Below are positions 38,101-50,333 of a stretch of 64,000 bases of DNA, piece after piece. How positions within the stretch are numbered: the first letter of the stretch is position 1; every line of letters begins with the position of its first letter. This DNA comes from Tubulanus polymorphus (lineage: Eukaryota > Nemertea > Palaeonemertea > Tubulaniformes > Tubulanidae). The stretch is from positions 15,931,307 to 15,995,306 of the forward strand of contig NC_134031.1 of NCBI RefSeq assembly GCF_964204645.1, given 5' to 3'. Both the position numbers and the translations under genes were made by a program. The notes below the pieces were generated by a model. The model was given only the letters and a program-made list of their open reading frames with translations. It was not told where the DNA came from and made no database searches.

Positions 38101-41100
38101 CTCAAAAATTAGCTATTCTCGAAGATTTATCGAATAAGAAGTTTTCTGAATTCCTATTTTTTAATGTCTTACGATTTTGGATATTTAGATCAAGAAAATT
38201 TTAGAAGGGAAGTTGTTCCCGATGAAGGCTCTCGGATATTTTGCAGTCGTCACTGGACGAGGTTAGTGCGATAGAGCTAACAGCTTTACAATTTAAGAGT
38301 GAAATTGCGCGACGTTTTCATATTAAATCTGCCGTCATTTCAGGTAATACTGGCGACAGTATTCAGGACATCAAAAACTACGAAGAGAACTTTTTCAGAA
38401 ATTCGAAATTGTTCAAGTAAGCGGGCTAATTTTTTTTTCTTCATCAAATTAGCCTCTTAGAAATCTGTGCCATAAATACGAAAGATTATCGTAGTAAGCA
38501 ATGTTTGATGATCCTGTTCTATTCAGGGATGGTGTTTTAAAACCTACTCAAATGACGACCCAGAATCTAAGCTTCGCAGTGTCGGACCGGTTTTGGAAAA
38601 TGGTACGAGCTTCAGTTGAACAACAGACTGATGCATTTAAAGGTAAACAATCAGCAACTCCCTGTTGTTTATTTTGAGGTGGTGCAGCCTTTTAAGTATT
38701 TCACAGAGAATGCCTGGCAGCATGAGTCGCGAAGTATTTTGAGTTTTTTTTCTTTGTTGACAGCTACCCGATTCAACTTAGAAACCGAATGGAAAAATAC
38801 ATTTCCTCGTCAAAGAGAATTAGACAGAGTAAGCCTTTAAAACCATACATATCCACGATAGTTATATTTTTAGCGCCACTCATGAATTCATTTCTCAGTT
38901 CGTTTCTGACTGAAATTCTAGGAGGAGTTGTTTGAGAAGGCACGAGGAGAAATCTTAGACGAAGTCATCAATTTAAGTCAAGTCACTTCGCAACACTGGT
39001 AAGTCTTTGAAGCCTTTCAAATGTATATACCGGCTTCGGAAAGAGATACAATCTTTGAAAGAATAAAAGTTTTTTCCAAATTTTTCAGGGAAGAAGTTTT
39101 CACTAAAAAACTTTGGGAAAAAGTTTCCCTGCATGTATTTGAAAATATCTATCTTCCAGCAGCACAGACGGACAACTCAGGGTAAAAATTGCTTGTCGAT
39201 TCTTTCTCTATTTATTGTAGTTCATATTTCATTTTGAATTAATTACTTCTTGTTTATTCGTTTTGTTGTAGAACTTTCAACACCTCAGTAGATATCAAAT
39301 TAAAACATTGGGCAGATAAACAGCTACCTATGAAATGCGTTGAGGTAAATGGTTCGAAATTTCCTTTGAAAAAAATGAACAGAATTTCTTACAAGCAGTA
39401 ATAACCCCTAACTTTCATTGTCTAAAACCTAGGGGCCGGTTCCATAGTCATCGCTTAGACTTAAGACCAGTCTAAGACCAACTTAGTTCAATAGACAATC
39501 TAACAACCCAAGACCAGTCTTAAGATTTAACACCACTTATGGATTTAATTAGTCTCAACTATGGATCCGGTCCCTGGATTGCTGCATCTTCAGATATTAT
39601 AATCTTATGAATCTGTTTGGATATCATAATGTGATCAGGTTGGCTGGGACGCTCTGCAAGAAGAATTCAAAAAGTTTTTAGAAGAACACAAGAAAAGCAA
39701 AGGACACGATAGTATTTACGACAATTTAAAAGCTGCGGTTTGTGAAGAAAGCAGCCGTCGACATAAATGGGATGATAAAGCCGAGGATAGTCTGGTAAGT
39801 CGATCAACAGCAGACGTAACTCTTTTTTCGTATTTTCGGTGTTTGATTTTAATTTCGATTTTCTGTGTTTATAAAGCGTGTAATTCAATTGAACGCCCTC
39901 GAAGATAGATCTGTACACGATAAACAACATTGGGACGCCGCGATACGATTCATGGAGAAATCGTTACTACTCAAACTACAAGAGAGTAAGCATTCACGAT
40001 TTACGTAATGAGCAAAATACACAGTCGATGATATATCGCTTTATTCCGACAGTTCGAGGATGAACTTTGAAAGTGTTAGAATAAATTGTTAAATCATTTA
40101 CTATGGGTTTTGTTCATCAATTCAGAAATACTGAGATTGATAACAGTCAACGCCAGTCAAGCATTCCCGAGTTGCCTTTCTTGAAACGGTTTCTTTTCGT
40201 GGTGATTACATGGTCTATCTCAATAGTCAAAAGAAAAACCATTGATCACATCTATAATTATACCATTGACCTTATAATTATATTGAATCTATATTCTCCA
40301 TTGCATACAATACCAATTAGGCCCTTTGCGAAGTTAATCTTAGTTTTGAATAGAGATGAATGGTTGAAAAAAAAATTCAAAGTCAGGAAAGCTCAAGTTC
40401 TTGGTACATAATAACCAGAATCCTATTTGCTTTGAATTCAGCTGACGCTCATATTCATGAAATGACTGGTCCATCGACGAGTGAACAATGGACTAGGTGG
40501 TGCTCTCGAACTACCGAACAGAAAAATCGCTGCAACGTCATAAGAGAACTAGAAAAACTAATCAACGCCGAAAAAGTAAGTTTAGACAGGTGCAATTAAT
40601 GCTTGGAATTTATCTCGTCATTCTTTAATGTTTTTTGAATATATCACAGAAACATAGCCCGACGCTTTCGTACGACGAAGTTACAACCGTGCGAAAAAAC
40701 CTTCAAACGCAAAGCGTAGACGTCAATATGGAATTCGTAAGTCTCGTTTCGCGAGAAAGTGTCTTAAAATTGTGAAGATAACTGGTTGAATTTGACTGCA
40801 TAATTAACGCGATTTACTTGTTGAATTCAGATTCGAGACACGTGGCATCAGTTGTATCGAAGGCACTTTTTCGAGAAGGCTCTGAAAACGGCGAACGAAT
40901 GTCGCAAAGGATTCTACTATTATCAACGCGGGTTTCAGGACACCGGGGTACGTATACGGCTTAGGCCTTACAGTTAATCAAGGGCAGTTGGTAACGATTA
41001 AGAGTACGACAGGTCGCTCAAAACTTGAACTACTGGTTAAGTCTCTTAAATTAAAGTTAATTAAATCTATCAATTGACCTATGGGATTACATTCAGTTCT

Positions 41101-42459
41101 TAAGCGGTTTATTCGACCGACCTTTAAGTAATTGGCCCCAGTCCAGTAATATGTATCATTGTAGAATAGCCCATACACTCTGACGTGGAGAATAGGTAAT
41201 AAGTTCAAAACCCACTGTATACAAAGGTTAAACCATATAACTCAAAAGTGAATTTTATTTATCAAAAATTATGATCATAAGACACAACGTTTGGAACTCA
41301 CTAACGTCTATTTCAACTTGACTTGATATCAGGTGGCCTAGCCTAGCTCAGTCAGTTTCGGTAGTACATACCTGATAAAAGTCTTATTAGGACCAGGAAG
41401 CATTGGCAGTTGACCTAAAACATTGTTTTTCAATCCGTTCTTCATTGTATTGAACGATTGTGAAAAAGTCTGCATCGAAAGGCAAGGGGTTGAATAATGA
41501 AAAGGGACTCCATGATTTGAAAGTTTAGCAATACATTTCCACGCCTACCAACTGAAGTTTGGTCTGTAGGCGTGGAAATGTATATTTTCTTTGCGTTTTA
41601 AACTTGATATGTATCATGTTTGTACTTAAATTGTTTTTCAGATGGAGTGTAACGATGTAGTGTTATTCTGGCGAATCGATAGAATGTTACAAATCACGTC
41701 CAACGCGTTGCGACAACAGGTCATCAATAACGAAGGTAAAAACTAAATCCGCTTCGTTCGTAGATCGACGGACGACCGCAGCTCGATGAGATCTAATTTC
41801 GCGTATTAATGATATTTGCAGCACGACGACTCGAGAAAATAATCAAAGAAGTGCTCGACGACATCGGCGACGATAAAAACAAATTGAAAGAACTGCTTAC
41901 GGGAAAACGTGTTTTACTCGCTGAAGAACTAAGTATGATCGAGATTATTCTTTCATAGTTAGATTGAAAATTTTCGCGGACAATAGCCACCTTCGATGCT
42001 TGAAATCCGTAGCTTATCCCACCCAATCTGTGGTTCTGAAACGGATATATATTTTCAATGTTTGATGAAATTAAACGTTAGTGTATGAAAAAGTTATCAA
42101 CATTTTTCTGGAATGATAAGGGGTCAATTGTGGGTTAGATTTGCGTCTGGCATTTCAAGGTAGATTGATTCTGAGTTAAAATAATTTACTTAACAATCAA
42201 GAGCGGCTGGTTTTGTAGACTAGTGTTAACTTTAACTCGGGGTTAACTCATTCATTTTCAATGGAGCCCCCTGGGTTAAAGATAGTATCCATCTATAAAA
42301 CTGGCCCCGGTACTCTAAGCCGTGTAACTGGGGTTCTATTGTCCTTCTTGGGAGCGGCTATTAATTAATTAACATGTGTTTTATTTGATTGTAGAACGAG
42401 TGCGAGCCATTCAAGAGAAACTAGAAGAATTCATACAAGCTCTCAATAAGGAAAAGTAA
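32133..42459 (+). CDS. OPA1: OPA1-like mitochondrial dynamin GTPase, complete
   Basis: Exons: 32133-32366, 32930-33052, 33738-33846, 34562-34594, 35449-35511, 35631-35728, 35840-35998, 36507-36593, 36673-36749, 36828-36945, 37206-37280, 37358-37429, 37510-37609, 37960-38090, 38189-38261, 38344-38416, 38527-38642, 38764-38828, 38922-38998, 39089-39181, 39272-39344, 39639-39794, 39877-39985, 40442-40575, 40650-40736, 40831-40947, 41642-41735, 41822-41932, 42395-42459. Phases all fit: 974 codons, 973 residues (human 960). Basic, Ser/Thr-rich mitochondrial presequence; membrane anchor [16 protein letters not shown]; coiled coil with [14 protein letters not shown]; GTPase motifs GDQSSGKTS (307-315), DLPG (410-413), TKVD (479-482); dynamin stalk and C-terminal coiled coil ending QALNKEK. 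Known role: inner-membrane fusion and cristae shape. The reading frame is also open upstream of the chosen ATG to 32043. Confidence 0.96.
33187..33314. repeat. Foldback MITE, family D (copy 2)
   Basis: ggggccagttgcacagtcca on the left, gactatgcaaccggcccc on the right; OPA1 intron 2. Confidence 0.85.
35001..35363. repeat. Long inverted-repeat element, family H (complete)
   Basis: Begins ctaatgtctatttcaacttg and ends caagtcatgttgaaatagac + attag. Arms of about 150 bp carry mirrored blocks: catcaggtggcctagctcgg / ccgagctaggccacctgat, and actggcagttgac / gttcaactgccagt. The centre has repeated aatccttcaatacag motifs. OPA1 intron before the 63-nt exon. Confidence 0.9.
36973..37080. repeat. Foldback MITE, family C (copy)
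   Basis: gggtccagttccacggttct on the left and ctcacaactgtggaactggg on the right; OPA1 intron. Confidence 0.85.
37627..37873. repeat. Short inverted-repeat element with ggccatccc ends
   Basis: gaggccatcccat on the left and agggatggcctga on the right, about 247 bp. It contains gatgtatgctctacgtatgt, which also occurs near 3180-3210 next to another gaggccatcc, so a related fragment exists there. OPA1 intron. Confidence 0.65.
39432..39574. repeat. Foldback MITE, family D (copy 3)
   Basis: ggggccggttccatagtcat on the left, tcaactatggatccggtccc on the right; OPA1 intron. Confidence 0.85.
41303..41460. repeat. Left half of element family H
   Basis: Repeats the left arm of 35001-35363: acgtctatttcaacttgact, catcaggtggcc-like block and gcagttgacctaaaacattg. 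The right arm is missing. OPA1 intron. Confidence 0.75.
41531..41583. repeat. Perfect 18-bp hairpin
   Basis: atacatttccacgcctac (41531-41548) and its exact complement gtaggcgtggaaatgtat (41566-41583) around a 17-nt loop in which ccaa/ttgg can extend pairing. OPA1 intron. Could be a small foldback remnant; a miRNA-like precursor is only a possibility. Confidence 0.7.
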
Positions 42460-42687
42460 TCTTCAACTAAACTTAAGCTGCCGTTATGATTAAAGTGATT
42501 TTGATGACAGTCATTTGCTAAAAACAGAAATGTGCTACCTATAATTTATTACGATGATGATGATGATTACTAAGTGTATTGTTATCATACGCGGGTGTCC
42601 TTCGAATTAGAGGTGAGGAAAATATAGAATTCTTTGTGTCGGTTATTTTTAGCGCGTGCTGAAAAATCGACGCATCGGTCTTTCGTA

Positions 42688-42693
42688 AATAAA
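42688..42693 (+). terminator. Poly(A) signal AATAAA, first candidate for OPA1
   Basis: AATAAA 229 nt after the OPA1 stop codon. A second AATAAA follows at 43068-43073. Either could end the transcript. Confidence 0.5.
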
Positions 42694-43067
42694 CTCTCAT
42701 CTTTTTCGCGTGATGATGGCGAAAAAGACTATTTTCATTTAGCGAATACTGGAAATACTTGTCCCGTGTCTGACAAGTAGTCCGCGAAGAAATGCGTATT
42801 TATTTGTAGTACGGATAAGTCAATGTTTATAGATAGTACAGAATATTTTGCCTGTGATACAACATTGATATTTAGCGTTGGTTTGAATGAATGTTATGAT
42901 GATGTGTAGTTTTTCGTAGAATGATTTCCTATCAAATGAAAAATGGCTAATTTCGACGTTTAATGCAGCAATTAGATTTATTTGTGAAAAATAAAAAGTT
43001 CACGCGTCGTATCTCTGAATATCAGTAATCGGTAGTTTGTATGATTGTGTACATTTTCAAATGCATA

Positions 43068-43073
43068 AATAAA
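43068..43073 (+). terminator. Poly(A) signal AATAAA, second candidate for OPA1
   Basis: AATAAA in atgcataaataaatctgt, 609 nt after the stop. If used, the OPA1 3' end lies about 0.7 kb from the predicted end of the convergent SPSB transcript. Confidence 0.5.
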
Positions 43074-43365
43074 TCTGTACTATGTGCCAACACGAAGGAC
43101 TTGTGTAGCTTTGTTCTCCTCTGTGGCGAGGTGAAGGATGAAATAGTCACCAGTAGTTGTTCGACTCAGTAAGACTTGAAAAAGCACAAATTCAAAACCA
43201 ATTTGATCAGAGCGCTATCTAGTGGTTCCTCTATGCACAACGAGAACGGTACCAGTAAGTTGATTGGCATTTTCAATTACGTGTATTTCCTGTAGTCAAA
43301 GATAATGTACAAGACTTATCTATGAACCGTTAGTATCAGAACCAACCAGCGTGTACATGTACTAG

Positions 43366-43555
43366 TGGAACCTCATTACAGTGAACTTCAAAGGACCACA
43401 AAATATGTTCGTTACAACCGATAGTTCGCTATATTCAGTATGAAATTAAATTTAATTGAAAAATTAAATTTTTTACTCAGGACAAAATTCTATATTTGTT
43501 TTATCGATGAATTGTTTCCGAGTTCGTTGTAACAAGGTTCTGCTGTGTAGTGCAC
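43366..43555. mobile_element. Tc1/mariner (pogo/Tigger-like) MITE
   Basis: Left end gtggaacctcattacagtga; the right end cgttgtaacaaggttctgct is its diverged inverse. The theme (gaacctc..ttacaacgaactt) is typical of pogo/Tigger-type termini. About 190 bp, no transposase. Between the OPA1 and SPSB 3' ends. Confidence 0.6.
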
Positions 43556-43753
43556 TTGTATGAAGATATCTGAAGGATTTACATCTAAACAGTGTTTCTG
43601 GAAGTTCCTATCCTAGAGGGGAAAAATGTCATAGCAAGCCCTGCATTCATTGGCCAATAGGAAACCTGGGAAACTTCTAAGCATTCTTCCAACTGTTCAT
43701 CCTCTAAAAGCGAGATACATGCCTCCAACACGAACTAAAGAAACTAAATATAT

Positions 43754-43764
43754 TTTATTTTATT
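43754..43764 (-). terminator. Overlapping poly(A) signals for the SPSB transcript
   Basis: tttattttatt on the plus strand gives two AATAAA signals on the minus strand. This is about 4.6 kb downstream of the SPSB stop codon, just beyond a repeat-poor stretch that fits a long 3' UTR. Confidence 0.4.
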
Positions 43765-46700
43765 GAAATTTGCTGTTTGTTTATTATTTTTTCCATGAAG
43801 CTGGATACAAGAGGTGATTTTTTTCACACGTACTACACAAAAAAAAAAAACGCACTTACACAGACACGAATCACGAACAATATCTATTAAATAATGTTCA
43901 AAGATATAAACTCTTTATACAGCCACAAATATTTCATGTTAAAAAATACTACCGAGGTTGCAGACATTGCCCTAAAATAATGTACAATTATAGCCAGAAT
44001 TCAGAGAGTTTCCAGTGCTCTGTCCCTGAAAATGAAATAGGAACCAACTGCCGGAGTAACTATGAGGATGAATTGGCTCGACTTAAAAATTTCAACCAAT
44101 TTTAATTTAAATTTTTACGACCTAGTTACCAATTTCGACTCTCTACTTCAAATTTTGACCGGACATTAACTCGTGGATCTTGGACCTTGCGTCGTAAAAC
44201 CGTGATATCTTCGTTTTATTCGTTAAAAAAAAAAAAACCTGTTTTACGCAAACCGTAGTGTTAAATACCAAAACCGACGTTATAATCGACGTACAAAAAT
44301 GAAAGAAGTCTTTCCCGTGAAATAATTTGCCTGGGTCCTGCAGGAGCCGACACACGCTGGAGAGACTGACCGATCATTTTCTGTGGCAGTTTATGCCGAG
44401 TATACGAGACATAAGCCGCGATCACGCGGAGACCATTTGGTCCGGGTCAAACTGGCGCCCAGATCAGGTCCCGAGTCAAATTTGGCCCTAGAAAGCGCTG
44501 TCCACACGTAAATCACTTGCTTATAACCAAAACGATGCTGTGGCAAGTGAGGTTAATCCCTTCCAGAACCAGTTAGCATTCGCAACCAATAATTTGTCCA
44601 GTGCTGAAATTTGGCACCAGTCTCAACAGACACGAAACCATTGGGTACCTGTATGAACAAATGGCCCGGACGAAAAAGACCTGAACATAAACCGAGTTCG
44701 AATATGTCGCGAAACCGGGCTACATCATCGTACCTTTCTCAGTTATACTAGGAGAAAGATATTATACGGCATTCGATAAACTGACATGCCCGATGATACA
44801 TATATATTTATGATAGATCTATAGAGATGATAAATGTACAATTAAATTAATGATAATACTAATAATAAGTTAAATATGTTATAATATAATAATAATATAC
44901 ATCTTTTGTTGCCAGCCGCAATTACGTTTTAAAATACGCGTCCACAAATTTCATGAATTGTGTAATGACAGTTCGATCAACCCCCCCTCCTCTCACATAT
45001 ACGCAATACCATGTTCGGCATATTTCTTCGCGATAAACAGCTGTCGCATCTGCGTCGCCGCTGCTGTGAAACTAATAACCGCTTTTTACCAGCAACACGC
45101 AATTCTACGTACGTACGTGCATACGTGTATGCATAATATTTTCAAACGCGTCGACAAAAAAAGAGAAAAAAAACCGGCCGACAATATGCGACCGGCTTTA
45201 TAGCGATACGAGACCGATTTCCGAATACCTGGCATCACGCGGGTTCAAACATTCGTTGAAAGTTCGTACGGAAGTTAAATCACTGTTGGTTATGGACTAA
45301 TTTTCGACTCGTAATCTCGACTCGAAATTCATAACCACCGACAACGTAGAAAACAGCACCGCGAATGTATGAATTCGTTTCAATACCGTGCTGACTGTAA
45401 TTTTTTTCAATTTTTGATGTTTAAAAAAAAAAACACTATGATTGAATTTTCGCCTAATCAGGATGATTTTAAAACACGGGCTTAAATAAAAACCTTCCGC
45501 GATTCGATTTGCGACGTTCGGAGTTCAAAAACGATAAATAACGACGCGGATAATAATTCTATCATGATCGGTTAAGAATTCACGGCGAACCTCCGACTCG
45601 TCCCCCTAATTTACTCATCTGACATCAAAGAAACACGAAATATAAAGACAGTAGAAATCTGCCAGTGATTTACCCGATTTTCGGCATGAATAAATACATG
45701 ATTTACGTCGATCGAATAGAAATGTGTACGCGGCTTCTCGACGACGATCTCAGATGTCGCGACGAGAGCGGGAAATAAATCGTAATTATTAAACCATTTC
45801 CGGATGATACGGAAAAGGTGATTTTATTTATTTCAGTAATACTCACGCGCGCGGAAACCCTGCCGAGTCGGAACGAACGCGACACATGACTCGAGAACCT
45901 TACCGAGCTCGGGAAGCCTTGAATACTACTAACAAAAAAAAAAACATTAGCAATTTCAGAAAGCGATCGTGTCAGAAGCTTCGAACACCCCCAACCCCCG
46001 AGTAAAAATCATCATTAAGATAGCTGCGCGTACTTAGTCCAGCGTTCGATATTCTGAGCACTAAAAAGGCACCAAATAGTCGACGATCCGTTTTACGTTC
46101 ATTTAAAATCAAGTATATCAAATCATCATCCAAAACCAGACCTCATCATTTATTGCATCGGAAAAATCATTTCGATTAAAACATTTCATCGACGAAGAAG
46201 AGAATTATATAATAAGCGTGTATAAAGAACTGTACAGGGCATTTAGAATGCCGATAGAACGAAAGATGAGAGAGAAATTATTACCTAAAATATTCGATTA
46301 AAATGAAGCAAACAATAAATAATTAATAATAATAATAATAATCTTAATCATCAATAGATTAAACGTTTCAATATCATATATATATATATACTTATATATA
46401 TATAAATTTATAATTCATGCACACTAATGCTACCCTAAAAATATCCTACAACACGTATCTATCGTGCAGCTTTAAATTAATCGATTTTCATCATCAGGGA
46501 GGCGGCGTGCGCAGACCTGTCCCCGCGACGAATATACCTAAACGTAATCAAATCAAACGCCAATTAAGTGACTAGTCATGACACCATTATTTTACATTTA
46601 CCAACATGCTTGCTATCAATCAAATTCCATCGGTTCCTACAGACGAGAGATTAAACTTTTAAATCCACCGCATTTTCTCGATCAGATGATTAAATATCTA

Positions 46701-48368
46701 CGTCACATACGAGAGTTTGATTGAAACTGGCCTCGATGCATTTTTTTACCTGATAATTATTTCTCTTCTTTCCTGAACGGTTCAGCGCCACGTCACTGAC
46801 ACCGCACACGACCGACAACCTTTTTTCAACCGCGCTGGAATCGGCGGCGCTTCCGAGATTTATAATTATATCCGACCCCTGATTTCGAGTTTTCAGAAAT
46901 TGCTGCTATGGACCGAGTTCCGCTGGTTGCGAACTAAAATCAGTCCGTTTTCAAAAATTAAGACTCAGAACCGTAGAGCCGGGTCGCGGGATAGTTACGC
47001 ACATAGATTGCTATACAACATAATATTTGCGACAATCGATGGACATTTTTCGTATGGACAACATACAGCAGTTTGATAAACAATAATATTATCATAATTT
47101 CAATATCGCGATTCATTCAGGTCTGAACATAATTACGGGCCATATTCGCAATTCTGCCGAGTTGGACATCGTACCCAGCGGAAAATCAGTAACCAAGAGA
47201 ACAGAAGAATAAACCACTGACAGATTTTAAGACAGTTCGATACCGATGAAACCGTTTAAGCAATTTTAATCTTAATTCAACTTCAGAAGCGAACTCCATC
47301 ACCACGTTATAGACACCTTATATTTCGCGCTTTTGCAGTGTTAATAGGCTGTCAGGATCTGCATCATGTTGTCAACATTAGCATAAAGAGTCATTAACCT
47401 TACTGTTTACTCAACACCTAATTGACGATAACGCTACTGTATTAATCAGGATTACCACCACACCTAGCTGACAAAATCATAATTTTGAAGTCGCTTTTTT
47501 TTCTAAATTACACACCTAAATAGGCCTCTGACGCGCTTCATAAATAACCCAGATTTAAGGAAAAAGTGCTAAAGATTTTAAAAATAACCTGGTCATTGGC
47601 ATACATTTCATTTTGCTCTAGGGTCAATTCATCAATTCATAAGTTCCTGTTTGTCGAAGTTAGCCTGAAATTGACAACTTTGCTGCGTCGACTTTTTTCC
47701 ATCGAAGCAAGAATCCGCCTTTTTACCGTACCCGCTATTATCGAAACCCGTAAACTTACGTAAAACATACGGCGCTTGGAGGTTTCCATGGCGATCGATG
47801 TCTTATCGAATAACAGCTCATACATACATATATCAAAGAGCGCTGAAAAGTAAACAATTCCAGACCAGACGAGAGATTACTTGATTGTAGCAGTTTTTAC
47901 CGAAAAATGATAGCAATTTGACATGAAAAATTGAGTTAAATTGGAAATGAGCTAGAAATAATTCCGATTTCGAGAATATTTAGATATTTTTAGAAGTTGA
48001 GGTCTAGACCAGTTTTCAACTACTCGCACATAGCGGCCGTAGTCGGGTCTGCAATTGCTGCAATCAGCGCCCCCTATAATTGAACGAATCAGAACTCGAT
48101 TCCCGGCGGCGCCTACGGCGGTAGTCGTAGTTTTCAATCGCTAATAACGCGTGCGACGATTTATCCATCCGTCCGTCCGTCCGTGCGTCCGTTCGGATAC
48201 GACTGCGGCAACAAACGATGACAATGACGATGATCATAATGATGAGGACGACGACGACGATGATGATATAATGAAGACATGGCGGTTGCTATGGTGATGA
48301 AAAATTCTGACTAGAAGAATCGTTCGGTAAAAACACGCGCGGCGCGGTGCTTTTTACGATTAAAACAA
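43765..48368 (-). other. Probable long 3' UTR of the SPSB gene
   Basis: No coding exon recognised. Unlike the rest of the window it lacks the common MITE families. It is AT-rich, with simple repeats such as (ta)n at about 46377-46390 and (aat)n at about 46320-46342, and several runs of c/g near 44985. Lack of mobile-element insertion over 4.6 kb beside a stop codon fits a transcribed, constrained 3' UTR. This is inference; independent non-coding transcripts are possible. Confidence 0.4.
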
Positions 48369-50333
48369 TCATCGCTTCTCCGGGTACATGTTGTTGTTAT
48401 TGTTGTGATTTTGATAAAGTAGGTAGCTCTTTAGCGCGTTCGGCAGCGGCAGTTTTTGTATGTCGTGCAGCCGGTGTTTACCGATAGTCTGACGTATAGT
48501 GCGGCGACACAGATCCATCAATGGCAACGGTTCAGCTGCAAAAAAAAAACCGAAAACATTAAACATTAATACGTATCGATTCGTCATTGAAACTGTCGAC
48601 CTTTGAAAAGAAGTATGTAACCTGTCTACAGTAAGTGGTTATAGGGACCTGTGTGCTAGACACTTATCCGCCCTCTCTCTATATATACACAGGAGCAAAT
48701 TGACGTCCCAGTGGCGTTGGAACCGCAGCGACTGCAGCGGCAAAATCGGCGGCAATGATATACTGAATGGCATTTTTTTTCTTTCAAAAATGTTTTCGAC
48801 GAAATTGAAATAAATTCGCCGTAGCAACGTATCAAAAATTTCAGAACCTGTCAGAAATCGGCAATGTGCTGCGGCAATCAAAAAATACTTCCGACTGCCC
48901 TGCGTACCCGGCCCGATGACTTTCATTCCGGGGAGAATGTCCCTTTTACGGGGAAAGAGATGGTTGATTGAGATATTGGCTAGGGGGTAGTACAGTAGAG
49001 TCAATGGTCACATCCATTGTAGATATTGACTTATTGACGCATCGTTGACAGCAGAACCCGAGAATGAATTACAACTAAGAGGTACCATCTATCTATTCAG
49101 TTTAGTCGTGGGCCAATACGGTTAGTCTTGGTAAACCAAGATCCGACCGACGTAAAGCCTAAACAAACAAACTAACACGGAACTTTATTGTTCCTCACTG
49201 TTTTTTTTTGTCTAAGATCTTTCAATCTACATTTTTTAGGAAAATGAGCTAGAAATTTATTTTTTTTCACAGTTCCCACAATCAGGCCTGTATGAATTGA
49301 AAATTCCCAAATGGAAATGGGGCCTCTTCGTGAAAGTGAACCAATGTCATACTATCAATCATTCTTCATGTCTACATTTTAATAGTGATTGGTTGAGAAA
49401 GGCGGGTTTCTGGAAAAATTACTGAAAAAAGTTGTCCTCGGGCAAGCAATTGACATCCAAGAACTACCGGGTAAGCTAATTGAATTATAAAATGAATTTC
49501 CCAAATATTTCCCAGGATCGAAAGGAAAATCCGTCAAATTCGAAAATATTTCTTCAGAAATTTTCCAGTATATTCCCGTAACTGAGGGAACCGCATTTTT
49601 TTCAAAAAATAATGAATATTAGCGAGTTGAAATACTTACGATCTAGACCACCGATGTATCGCATCGTGATTTCGCAGTGTCCCCAGACGGCACTGACGAT
49701 CGGATATAGTTTTTTGCCCTTCAGGCCGCGAAACGCGACGCCGAGGTACTGTCCGTCGACGATAAAACTGAGCGTGCCCTCGTCCATGTCGAGCACGACG
49801 TAAAACGAGTCGGGCACGACGAAGTTTTCGTCGTTGTTTAAAATGCTAGGATACGTAATACCCGGGTTGTTTTTGCAGTCGTGGTAGAGTTTGTTGCGGC
49901 CGAGGTCCCAGCCCCACGACTCGTTGTTGCTGCCGACGAGCGACTGGTACCCGACGCAGTGCAGCGGCGCGTCGGCCGTCGCGACGCCGACGACCGCGTG
50001 CGTGCCGCGTTGGCGCGTACTCCAGTAAATCTCCCAAACGTGTAGTCCTTTCGTGTATCCCTGGCGCCCGCGTATACAGTCCGTGCTCTGCGCGACCGGG
50101 TGTCGATGGAAGGTCATTTTATCGTCTTCTTTCACGAATATATTCAGCGAGCGGTCGTCAGCGTTCCACGCCTGTTCGACCTGGATCTCTTTCGGCGCCG
50201 TCGGCATGTCGAGCAGCATGTCGAGCCGCGCCGGCTTCTGGAAATCCGGGTGATAGACGTGATCGCGATTCATTGGCTTGTTCGACGGTTCTCGAGATAC
50301 TGTTTTTATGCCACCCGAGACTTTCTGACCCAT
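48369..50333 (-). CDS. SPSB1: SPRY domain- and SOCS box-containing protein, SPSB1/SPSB4 type
   Basis: Two exons: 49640-50333 and 48369-48535 (phase 1 junction), 286 residues (human SPSB1 273). It starts [12 protein letters not shown], as in vertebrate SPSB1/4. The SPRY domain spans about residues 30-230, with [82 protein letters not shown] and [13 protein letters not shown]. The second exon is the SOCS box: [14 protein letters not shown] (Elongin BC box) and [14 protein letters not shown] (Cullin-5 box). Known role: substrate receptor of Cullin-5 E3 ligases that binds (D/E)(I/L)NNN-type peptides, including iNOS and Par-4. A 13-residue Asn-rich tail follows the usual C-terminus. The ATG of MGQK is preferred over an in-frame ATG 27 nt upstream. 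SPSB1 and SPSB4 are vertebrate duplicates and cannot be told apart here. Confidence 0.93.
48536..49639. other. SPSB single intron
   Basis: 1.1 kb intron between the SPRY and SOCS-box exons. It holds the diffuse ttccc-rich repeat (about 49270-49600: caattcccaaat, aatttcccaaatatttccca) and otherwise unique DNA. No exon seen. Confidence 0.7.

Noticed and set aside
44143-45203. Small open frames in the SPSB downstream region
   Set aside because: No domain, low complexity and poor context; better explained as 3' UTR or intergenic DNA.
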